This document shows, one piece after another, positions 23,863 to 33,526 of a DNA stretch of 64,000 bases. The translations under genes and the position numbers were made by a program. The DNA comes from Camillea tinctor (Eukaryota > Ascomycota > Sordariomycetes > Xylariales > Xylariaceae), in NCBI GenBank assembly GCA_022578605.1, contig MU394054.1, positions 932,945 to 996,944 of the forward strand, in the 5' to 3' direction. The notes beneath the pieces were generated by a model, which did not search any database, was not told the origin of the DNA, and saw only the letters and a list, made by a program, of their open reading frames with translations. Every line of letters starts with the position of its first letter. The first letter of the stretch is position 1.

Positions 23863-26800
23863 AAAGAAGAAGGGTGAAAAGAAGAAAATGGGAGAAGAGG
23901 AAAAGTAAATGAGTGAGAGATGAAGAGAGAGTACGGGGTTTTTCTTTTCCTTTTTTTTTCTTTTTACCATTTAAACTGCATTTATCAACTAATACCTTGC
24001 TTTCTCTTTGTTAAAGCTTTGGAGGCTTTTACAGTTGGCTGTTGGAAAGTTTCAATTGTGTTCACGAGAGAGAGAGAGAGCGGCTGGGGTCCCTCACTCT
24101 GTGTTTCGGTTTGCGCGTTTGCCTTACCTGAGCTCTTTGCCTATGCCTCATACTTTATATTTCCTTTGTCTTGTGTTAGATGTTATGGTCATCATCTTTT
24201 CTCTCTCATGTCCCATCACTACCTTCTTACATTTTCCTTGGTCTTCTCTTCTGGTGGTCAAGGCATGCCTTTTACTTTCAAGTATTTTTCTTTATTTATT
24301 TGGTCAGAGTTCCACGCGAGCGTCATTTAATCGATTCGGGATGGAGTTGGAGTACTTGGGTGTATTCGGCATTTGGTGTGTAAAAAGGGAGTGGAAGGCG
24401 AACACATGTCTCATTTCCACAGGAGGAGAGGAGGGGGTTAAAAGGGAGCTAGCATTTTTTCTCAGTTAGCAAAAGGGTTGAAGATAAGCCCCTGGGATGG
24501 AAGGGACTGTATGAGTCAGAAAAGACCACTACCAATAAATTATTGGTGTTGTCTTGGGGATTGGAAAAGGAGCGAGGAATTCGAGTAGGATACCAATGGT
24601 GTTGGTGGCCCGAACCTTTTTTTACTAATACCAACTTGATTTTTTGTTTCAAACCCCAAAAATAAAATAAAAATAAAAGAAATTATGCATATTTACTCAG
24701 TCCATATCTTATCCGCCGTTGTGAATTCATATAAAAATAGACCTTGAAGATAATTAATCAAATGTGACAATGGCTCAGTAGCTCATGATATAGCCATTTT
24801 GCTCCGCCCCTTCCTCCTCCCCCTATTTATATGGCCTAGCACGGTACGCACTGCTAACGTCGTAGTTATGAAGATATCGTGTTCAGTTAAGGTCCAAGCT
24901 GTTAGACAGCTGTTTTAGTCAGGGCATGTATTATATCAAAATCGTGTACAATTTCTACCTAGGTAGGTAAGTTGAGTTTTCTTAAAGATTCCTAGAATTT
25001 AGCAAAGTTACAGTTTACCACTTGCCACCCTAATGTAGTATTCACTATTCAGCTACCTACCCAAGGGTTGGTGAAATTTTACACAGTTAAGACGGAAGTA
25101 CCCATTTTAGGGCGTCGTAAGAAGAAACACGATCATCAAGTAGAAGCTAAAAAGGAACATCGCGGGGCCGACTCACCTAGATAAATAAAAAGTATGCGGT
25201 CTATCAAACCAGTCAGAAAGAAGCCATTTCATATTAGTGGGTGCGGACCAAAATGCCTGTCCAGCCTAATATCGGAATATTGGCCGATTAGATTTCGGCA
25301 TTTCGATTTATAGAAGTTGAAGGTCTAGCACGCTCGACTGGAGCTCTAGACAAAAAAAGAATATTTCCCATGAAGAACGCTCATCTATAATCCATTGATC
25401 TCGGAAGAACCCGTCCCATTTTTTTCAGTTTAGATCTTCGTCAACTATTATAGGAAAACGTAAGTTGCTTCCATCTACCCCTGATTCGCCGAGGTGAACT
25501 TTCACAGAGACGTCCTAGAACTTTAGGTTTTCTCTCTTCTTGCTTTTATATACTACTTGAATTTCGATCATAATATGATTAATAAAATATTAAAGGGGAT
25601 TTGAAAAGAATCACAATAATGCTTATTTAGCATTTATATTTCAGTGTTTCGCCTTCTTTGTCAAGAGATGGTTCCTCTTAAACAAGAGACACTTGACTAA
25701 CTTAAGACATAGTACCACGTTCCAAAGCGCAGTTCTAAGATAGTTTTGTATACTAGTAAGAATAAGTTTTCAACTCTGATCTCGATAGGTGCTTTTCTGA
25801 TATCTCCCAACACCACCGCCCACCTGCTATGTCAACCCAATTTAAATTCAATATCTAATTTCCCGCACAATATGAATATGCGATTAACTAGATAGGTATG
25901 TTGTATCATTTGATAAACGTAGGAAACGCTCTAACAGTCTCGACAAGCCGCGTTTAGAATTAGAAAGAAAGGCATGTGCCTAGGAACCCACAAAATAATA
26001 TACAGAACATGAGTTGACAGCTCTAGTCTATCCAGATGTTCAAGTTATTACAAATTTATATGCTTGTTCAGATCCTCATATCTTTACTAAACAATCGGGA
26101 TTTAGGCTTCACAGGCTCTCGTTTTGACGTCAAGTGGACGGAAATTATCTAATATCATCGCTCGTTTTATTAATATGCGTAAGGACTAAATGATCTTGAT
26201 GAACTACTAGTATAGAGGTAATTCAGGGGGATGAAAGCACTAGAGAATGTTCACGGTGCTTCGGTAATGGGTAAGCTATAATGAGGCATGATGCTGCGCT
26301 CTTATCGTGCGGCAGTAACGCTCGACTCTTTATACCTATGCATATCTACGGATTATACCTTGTTTTTGATGTTCAATATGATGATAGTCGTTGTACAGAA
26401 CCATAACTAACGATGACCCCTCAACAGTGGCACGCTATATCCCGAACTGTAACAGTCAACATAGGGCACATCCTAAAGAAGTCAACAAAAGAGATGACAA
26501 ATGCACGGGGAAACTATTTGGTGAATACGAATACGATATAATCAAGATGCAATGTCCAAAGGCCGGCGGGATGGAAGCCCTAGGGCACAGAATTCATTAG
26601 ATACCACTATATCTGTAGTTAGAGGGCGCACAGGACACATGAAAAACGAAAGTAAAGTATTCCCGCTCTCACCGCAAAGCTTAGAAATATTCATATTGAT
26701 AATAACGTAACAGTTTGTGGTGTTGCTCGCCTCCTGTTTACGTCCTAACTATCACGCTAAGACCCGGATATCTAAAGACCGAGTGGTGTCATACTCCTCT

Positions 26801-27058
26801 CGTTATTGGTCCCACAATATCCTATTTTAACAAAGTACCCGGCAATTGTCGCCCCAGCATCATCAAAGGAGTCGAAGGGCGTGCTATAGATTAGTCAAGT
26901 ATAACATTCAAGGCTCGAGACAGCGTATTCTTCACTATAGAATGCAAGTGTCAAACACGAGAGACTGGGCTTCGCCTGCAGGTATGTTAATTGAGAATCA
27001 GCTAGCATGCTACGAGTTTTATGAAAACTGACAATCTGACGAAGTAGACGAAACAATC
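23863..27058. other. Intergenic, AT-rich; nothing recognised
   Basis: 23863 to about 24650 is T-rich wetA 3' flank with a GAGA run near 24066. From about 24660 to 26900 the DNA is AT-rich and broken by stops on both strands, with one TACCTAGGTA copy at 24956. This resembles RIP-decayed sequence of other filamentous ascomycetes, but no parent element can be recognised. The last 150 bases are the promoter of the transporter gene. Confidence 0.55.
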
Positions 27059-28346
27059 ATGGCCACGGACGATGAAGCTGTAACATATCCTGAAGGCGGG
27101 GCGGAGGCATGGCTTGTTGTCCTCGGCGCTTGGTTCGCGATGATGCCGTCTATGGGCCTCCTTAACACCTTGGCTGTTCTTCAGGCTTGGGTGTCAGAAA
27201 ACGAGCTCCCCGATTTCCCCGAATCCACTATCGGCTGGATATTCAGTACCTATGGGTTTTCGCTGTATTTCTTCGGTGTACAAACTGGCCCTATCTTTGA
27301 CGCTCACGAAGTGCGGTTTCTCATAATTCCAGGCAGCGTGGGCATGATTGCGTCGATATTCTTCTTCAGTTTTTCCAAAGGTACGTTATGATAGGTGGCC
27401 AAACCCCCTTACGCCTGCTTTATACTTAAAATGTTCAGAATACTACCAATATTTACTCTCCTTCGGTATCCTTGGCGGCATATCCGCGTCGCTCCTGTTT
27501 AATCCGAGTATCTCTGCCATCGGCCATTGGTTTCAAAAGAGACGAGCCCTCGCAACCGGCATAGCATGTACGGCTGGTGGTATTGGAGGTGTCGCTTTTC
27601 CCCTGATTATCCTTTACACTGCTCCCCGCCTTGGCTTCGGCTGGTCACTGCGTATCGTCGGATTTGTCTGTATAGTGTGTTGTCTAGGGGCTTGCGCCCT
27701 CCTTCGGAAGAGATTGCCACCGAATAAGAAGGCCGGAGCCTCCATCGATCTTAAGGCACTATCGGATCCCAAATTCGCGACTACGACCCTCGCCGTCTTT
27801 CTTATCGAGTTCGCAGTCTTTATTCCTTACACATACATCTCTCTATTCGCGATACACGCCGGAATGGATTCACAGAAAGCCTATCTCCTGAATGTTTTGC
27901 TAAACGTCGGTGCGGTTCCAGGACGGGCACTACCGGGTTATGTCGCAGACCGGTTTGGGACATTCAATGTCATGTGTGCAACTGCGTTGACTTGCTCAGC
28001 CATGATACTGGCCCTCTGGTTGACGTCTGGGACGAGTGACGCCAGCATCACGGCATTCGCCCCCCTTTTTGGCTTTTGGTCTGGTGCTGCCATCAGTCTC
28101 ACCCCAGTATGTATAGGCCAAGTCTGCAACACAGAAAACTACGGAAAGAGAAACGGTACGGCATTTTTTATTGCCAGTTTTGGTGCTTTAACAGGCATAC
28201 CTATTGCGGGCGAAATCCTAAGGGCCGAGCAAGGTTCCTACCTCGGCTTGATTATATTCGCTGGGAGTCTCTACGTGGCAGCTCTAGTTGCTTTTGTCAT
28301 AGCCCGGGGTGTTTCGTGTGGATGGAGACTCAAAGTCCTTTTCTAA
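27059..28346 (+). CDS. MFS transporter, fungal monocarboxylate-porter (MCT-like) type
   Basis: 409 aa from exons 27059-27380 and 27439-28346. The 58-nt intron (GTACGT...TTCAG) splits one codon and joins two frames cleanly. It is an integral membrane protein with about 12 hydrophobic segments. It opens with the YPEGGAEAWLVVLGAWF motif and a first-loop motif typical of fungal MCT-like permeases. Further matches are GIGLA-equivalent stretches (SISAIGHWFQKRRALATGIA), the central hydrophilic loop around residues 205-225, and GYVADRFG in the second half. The family moves monocarboxylates or related small molecules by proton coupling; the substrate here is unknown. No biosynthetic genes are adjacent. 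The length is at the short end for the family. Confidence 0.9.
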
Positions 28347-29028
28347 GCTAGTCTTTGATGAAAAGGGTTCGGTATTGTCACGAGGAATCGCAAGAACTCG
28401 GTTTACCACGATATTATTCTTCGAGCGACTAGAATTCTAGCCACATGTAATATAGCGTTCGATTTTGCCTGCACACATACCTGAGCGATACTCTATCATT
28501 AACTCAAAAGTTAAGCCCCTGTAATGTTGTAGGGATTAGATGGACTAGAAAACATATTAGTGCTTAAGTGTATACTTGACATATATGTGTATATTGTGAA
28601 ATAACACTAATCGTATTTGTTCGGATGTATGTCCTGTTCAAGGAAAGACTCATATCATCAGTTATATAGACCTAATGAAGAAGGTAAATATGAGGATAAT
28701 TTATATGGGAGTCACCCCCAACTACCACCTTCACTCTGTCAACCAAGATTCGCCTTTTCATCACTTTAGGGGACGTATTGAGGGAAGTAAGTCACAGTCA
28801 AAACATCATACAGCATTGAATTGATTCTGCAGTGATAGAGCTATGTCAGAACCCCTAAGGAACATTCCTATTGCTTTATCTAGTTTTGATCTCCATTGCA
28901 ATCATTATTGCCATAGGAGTTAATGCATGTATCTTTTTCTCCCTCTTGTTGTTCGATTTGTAGGGAACTCCTTAATAAAGGAAAGGGGGGAAATTCATAA
29001 CAATAGCAATACAAAAGTAAAACCCCTA
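28347..29028. other. Intergenic between convergent MFS and SDR genes
   Basis: AT-rich 3' flanks of two convergent genes. No gene, repeat or site that I can support. Confidence 0.6.
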
Positions 29029-29982
29029 TCACTTCCCCTCCTCCTGCCTCCTATACGACTCCCACATCACCCTCCCCACAATCCTCTCCCTCACCCACCC
29101 CGGCAGCATCCCCAGCCCAACCTGCTGCAGCGCATGCGGCCAATACGGCACCACGACCCCCCTCCCGCACCCCGTCCGCGCCAGCACCGCCCTCGCCAAC
29201 ACCTTCGCATCAGGCCTAAACCAGCTCGGCGGCTCCCTCACGCGCGACACGCCCGTCACGGCGCCCACGCGGTGCGACAGCACCTCCACCCCTCGGCCCC
29301 GCGTCTCCTGCGCGAGCGCCACATGCAAGACATGCGCGCACGCCTTCGCAGCGCCGTAGAACGACAGCAGCGGCAGGCCCTCGTCGGTGACGCTCGCGAT
29401 GTTGAGCAGCAGCGCGGGGGCCGCGAGGCGCGGGACCAGGGCCGCGGACACCAGGGCCGGGAACGCGGCGTTGAGGCGCAGGGTGTCGAGCACGGCGGCG
29501 CGCGGATACGAGCCCAGCGGGCCGAACGTGGGCGTGGGCCCCGCGCCGGCGTTGTTGATGACCACTGTGAGGCGCAGGTCTGCGAGGGGGCCCAGCACGC
29601 GGGCGTGGAACTCCGCGTCGCTGGTGTAGAGGGCGGGGTCTGTGGCGTCGGCCACGAGCACGCGGAAGGAGCGCGAGGGGTGCGTGCGCTCGAGGCGCGC
29701 GCGCGCGGTGGCGAGCTTGGAGGGGGACCGCCCGTGCAGGACTACGTTGAAGCCGGTGGCGGCGAGCTCGGAAGCGAGGGCTAGCCCGATGCCGTCGCTG
29801 GCGCCGGTGACGAGGGCCCAGGAGGGCGAGGCGTGCAGGTAGCGGGTGAGGCCGCGGCTGCGAGGCACGGGGATGGCGTATAGATAGATGAAGTCGAGGA
29901 TGTTGTAGGTGAGGTATAGGGCGAGTCCGGCGCCGAGGGCGGAGAGCCAGGGTTGTGGGGAGGAGGAGAGAGGGGTGATCAT
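29029..29982 (-). CDS. Membrane-anchored short-chain dehydrogenase/reductase (17beta-HSD12/ketoacyl-reductase-like)
   Basis: Intronless, 317 aa. The classical SDR fold binds NAD(P)(H) and reduces carbonyl groups. Seen: an N-terminal hydrophobic anchor (about residues 12-37), cofactor motif TGASDGIG (59-66), NNAG (143-146), and the catalytic Ser197, Tyr209 and Lys213 (YGAAK). The anchor plus this layout is that of the endoplasmic-reticulum 3-ketoacyl-CoA reductase / 17beta-hydroxysteroid dehydrogenase 12 group, but the actual substrate is unknown. The start is the first ATG ahead of the anchor. Third-codon positions are strongly G/C, unlike the AT-rich flanks, so long overlapping frames on both strands here are artefacts. 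Confidence 0.88.
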   Translation of the reverse strand: MITPLSSSPQPWLSALGAGLALYLTYNILDFIYLYAIPVPRSRGLTRYLHASPSWALVTGASDGIGLALASELAATGFNVVLHGRSPSKLATARARLERTHPSRSFRVLVADATDPALYTSDAEFHARVLGPLADLRLTVVINNAGAGPTPTFGPLGSYPRAAVLDTLRLNAAFPALVSAALVPRLAAPALLLNIASVTDEGLPLLSFYGAAKACAHVLHVALAQETRGRGVEVLSHRVGAVTGVSRVREPPSWFRPDAKVLARAVLARTGCGRGVVVPYWPHALQQVGLGMLPGWVRERIVGRVMWESYRRQEEGK

Positions 29983-31168
29983 GGTTTTGTTTCCGTTTTG
30001 GGCAGGTTGATTGGCTGGGGAGGGGAGAAGAGGAAGAGGGGTTAATGATGATCATAAGCTATGTCCTGATCCACGAAACGGCAATGCAAATAGGTAGGTT
30101 ATCTGTCCCGCTGTAGGTAGTTGTAATGTCGAGGTAGGTGGCTATACCACTTCTCTGCCCTGGGTTTTCTCTTTTGTTATTCCCGCAATATATCTCATTG
30201 CCAGTATATCGAAAGGTAGAGGAACATACCTATCTATATGTATAGTACAACGGAAGAAGAACAAGGGCTCAAGGTCCTCAAGCCAGGCTTCGGCTCGTGA
30301 GTTTGCCGGTGCGCCAAGACACGTGTAAGTGGAATCTCGACGATCTTCGAACCTACAAAAACAGCAATTCATATAAATCACTGCTTAAACATCATGTTGA
30401 CAGGCCGATGGAATTCTTTGATCAATCCCTCTTTAGCAGGTACGGGACAGCATCAGGGTTTCTTGGATAATATAATAAACGTTGCCTCTCCTTTCATCTA
30501 TAACGAAAAGGAGATCTCCACATTCCAAGATTAGGGGCCCGTTCTGTAAATTTTTTCATCAATGTGCTAAATATGATGAGTGTAAGCTAGATGATTTATG
30601 TTTCTATTTTATATGTAACGTCAGCAATGTTCGAGAGACACAGATTTGTGACTGTAATCTATTGAACTGGTGTTTCAATTCCTGGGGAATCACGGAGAGG
30701 TTTCTATCCGGGATCTGCGTACGAACCGGCTTCTTGGCACGGAAGACGCCCACCTCTCAAAATTCATCCAAGTTGTGTCTCAAATTCATCCGAAGTTGAA
30801 GAGCATCCAATCAGAACCCAGTAGATTGTTACGTACGCCTCTGCACCGGCATCTGAGTACCTCCCTAGCTGCTATTTGAGACATGTCTTCCTTCACCAGA
30901 ACCATAAGCACAATTAACATTATGGTGATTAGACCACAAGCCGGAGAGACATAGAGAGGAATAGTTTTTAATATTAAATACTACAAAGGAAATAGTGCTG
31001 TCGTAGCGTGTGTATGTATATGTCTAAAGGAGGGTATCATGTGAAAAAGGAACGCGATCGTTCGTTATGGTCATGGGCGCATCAAAAGTATACAGGTTCA
31101 TAATGGTCGTTAGAAAAAAAAAGATTGCTAAATCACACCCTGGTCTTCCTCTTTAATACAAATCCAGT
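29983..31168. other. Intergenic: SDR promoter and 3' flank of F-box gene
   Basis: The sequence just above 29982 is the minus-strand promoter of the SDR gene. The rest is AT-rich, with short frames on both strands and no motif. No gene supported. Confidence 0.55.
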
Positions 31169-33526
31169 TCAAACGCGACTGAATAGGATTGGTACGTCCA
31201 TACTCCTGTGATCGTTGGACGTGGGTACATTGTTTATAACAGTGGTGCTTTTGCCGAATAGACCTTCCCGAAAACGGGTGCTGCTGAGAAAGCTGGGAGG
31301 GCCGAAGTTCTCTTTCCTGGGGCTGAGACCGCCGCCATTGCTTCTTTTGGTATTGTGGAATTCGCGACCGAGACGGCTGAGGACTCGTTCTTTGGCCCTT
31401 CTAAGGGCACTGAATTGCATCTCGACATCCTCTGCGACTAGACGTTGCGCTTCTTCAGCCTCAATGTCGCGCTGCACTGCCGAGATCTCGCTGCATAGCT
31501 GGGCCGTAGGATCATAGACGGTGGGTTGCAGAAGTGTGGGCATATTAGGCTCTCTGTCGAAGATTGGTGATGAGATCTTCATTTTAGGACTAGGAGGTGT
31601 CATTTTGGGAGTGGGAGGCGCAAATTTGGGAGTGGGGGGTGAAAATTTGGGAGTGACAGGTGTCGCGGGTCGATAAAACTCCTCCGTCAACGAGGACGAA
31701 TCATCAGTGGGCGAGAACGTCAATTCTGGCTCCGTGGTTGGACTTGAGATTTGTGTCACTTCGCCAAAGAGACGGCGCGAAGATACCGTGGAAGTGATGC
31801 TGTCTACTTCACGGAACCCACGCTGACCGGAAAGGGGACTGGGAATGTACAGACGCGGTGGCACCTTTTGACGAGTTATAGAATCCTTGGAGGGCTGACG
31901 GCTTCGATCACGACGACCCAACCAATTTGGCTCCTCTATTGAGACTTTAGGCCTCATGAAGCGATGAAGAGGGTTATGGCGATGGCTGTCATGTGGCTCG
32001 TCCAGCGACTTCCTCGGACGCTGAAATCGCCATTGCTGTTGGTCCTCTACCTCTTCGTGGCGTTCGTGGCTAGGCTTGCGTCTACGTCGCCGCTTGGTGA
32101 CGCGTCGCTTCTTGAGCTTGTTCGCAAAGGACAAACTAGCTTTTCGGGCGGCTTCAACATCTGATGGCAGGTCGAGGCCACCATCGTCGTCGTCGTCATC
32201 CTCGTCACATTCCACTTCACTATCATCGGCACCCGCATATAAGTCAATTTTGAGGAAGTCATCAGAAAGAGCTACCACCGCAGCCGAAGGTTCAGATAGG
32301 TCATCTATCGGCTCTGTTGAAGGCTGACTGGCAATATCAGAGATGGTCGCACTTGAGTACCGCGACCAATGTTCACTGCGGCTTGAGCTGTCCATCAACG
32401 GTGCCAGTGCCTCGTCCCAGCTCCCAGAGTTGATAAGGACGACGTTCTCAAAATCAAACTCGCGCACGCTGTGTTGGTGCGTGTCGACCAAGTCAGCCAC
32501 CTGCGGCGCGTTCATAGTCGCGTTCCGCACAGCTAGGTAGCGCAGCTTGTTAAAAATGATAGGTTTCCTGGCTGGGGCTGGCGGTAGAGGCGACATGGGC
32601 GAGGTGACCTCATGGAATAACTTCTGCGAACTGCGTGGGGGGCTAAAAAGGGGGTCTTCAGCTAGGGATAGGGGGCAAGGTCCCTTGCGACCAATCCAGG
32701 TGAAGGTGAACTTTTCCAGGGTCGAAGAGAAGCTGCGGATGTAATCTTCCATCATTTTGAGATGGTCCAAGCCGGGCGAGGGCCCATAAAAGTCCCAGGC
32801 CTCGGCGGTGATGTGCATCTTGCGGATCTGCCTCCACCGGCGCCCCGCCGACGGCAAACAACCGAAGCCTGTCACGTGGCGCAGGTAGATAAAAGCCGAA
32901 GCATGGACTGACGAAAGAGTGAGTTTTGAAAGTTTATCCATAGGGGTTCTCTCTATAGATATTCTAAGGCTAATAAGGGCATAATCCACAATGTCCCGCC
33001 GATAGCGTTCCTGGGGATCCTGACCGGGAGTCTTGATAGTAAGATGCCTCATATTCCGCAGGTGCCTCATGGCATTGATAAAAGAAGGTACATTGGTGGC
33101 CGCATGGAACAGAGGCGGGTATTGTCTAGTCAGTAACTCGCCAAGCCCCGAGTGGGCAAACTTGGGCCTTTCCAAAACTGAGGCTATGGAAGTATGAGGC
33201 TTGTACAAGAAGCTGACCTCACGCCCAGTCTCGGGATGGATAAGAGGCGGCAGAAAGGTAGCTTCGGAATGAGGAAAATAAAAAGTAAGATGTTCGATAT
33301 GCTGGCCTATTCTAGACAGGGCCTGGATTCTAGATTGTCGAGTAAAAGTATTGGCTGAGAAGGTTATGTGGGTTCGTAAGAATAGCCGCTTGGTAACCAG
33401 ATTGCAGCAGGCTGACGATGCGAGCCGTACGTTGCATAAATCTTCCTTTGACAGTAACTCGAAGAGGATCTCTCGGACATGGCGATCTTGCCACAGGCAA
33501 TAGAATGATGGCGGTTCGGCTGCCAT
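31169..33526 (-). CDS. F-box-like protein with acidic run, basic patch and TPK repeats
   Basis: Intronless, 785 aa. Residues about 15-55 (REILFELLSKEDLCNVRLAS, then CCNLVTKRLF) have the pattern of a fungal F-box, which would bind Skp1 in an SCF ubiquitin ligase. Residues 60-390 show spaced leucine/hydrophobic strands as in F-box substrate-binding regions. After that the protein is disordered: an acidic run (about 436-450), an Arg/Lys-rich patch (KKRRVTKRRRRRK) that could be a nuclear signal, and four to five SP/TP-K repeats (about 617-655, e.g. PPTPKF). The start ATG at 33526 directly precedes the F-box. The substrate is unknown. The F-box call rests on pattern, not on a search. Confidence 0.75.
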   Translation of the reverse strand: MAAEPPSFYCLWQDRHVREILFELLSKEDLCNVRLASSACCNLVTKRLFLRTHITFSANTFTRQSRIQALSRIGQHIEHLTFYFPHSEATFLPPLIHPETGREVSFLYKPHTSIASVLERPKFAHSGLGELLTRQYPPLFHAATNVPSFINAMRHLRNMRHLTIKTPGQDPQERYRRDIVDYALISLRISIERTPMDKLSKLTLSSVHASAFIYLRHVTGFGCLPSAGRRWRQIRKMHITAEAWDFYGPSPGLDHLKMMEDYIRSFSSTLEKFTFTWIGRKGPCPLSLAEDPLFSPPRSSQKLFHEVTSPMSPLPPAPARKPIIFNKLRYLAVRNATMNAPQVADLVDTHQHSVREFDFENVVLINSGSWDEALAPLMDSSSRSEHWSRYSSATISDIASQPSTEPIDDLSEPSAAVVALSDDFLKIDLYAGADDSEVECDEDDDDDDGGLDLPSDVEAARKASLSFANKLKKRRVTKRRRRRKPSHERHEEVEDQQQWRFQRPRKSLDEPHDSHRHNPLHRFMRPKVSIEEPNWLGRRDRSRQPSKDSITRQKVPPRLYIPSPLSGQRGFREVDSITSTVSSRRLFGEVTQISSPTTEPELTFSPTDDSSSLTEEFYRPATPVTPKFSPPTPKFAPPTPKMTPPSPKMKISSPIFDREPNMPTLLQPTVYDPTAQLCSEISAVQRDIEAEEAQRLVAEDVEMQFSALRRAKERVLSRLGREFHNTKRSNGGGLSPRKENFGPPSFLSSTRFREGLFGKSTTVINNVPTSNDHRSMDVPILFSRV

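Noticed and set aside
23149..23970. Long antisense frame over wetA
   Set aside because: Explained by the GC-rich coding strand; Arg/Ala-rich shadow with no motif.
27059..29982. MFS transporter plus SDR as a secondary-metabolite cluster
   Set aside because: No synthase, P450 or regulator nearby, and both genes are of common housekeeping-like families.
28927..30055. Plus-strand and second minus-strand frames of about 280 codons over the SDR gene
   Set aside because: Arg/Ala/His-rich shadows caused by GC-rich third positions; the SDR frame has all catalytic motifs.
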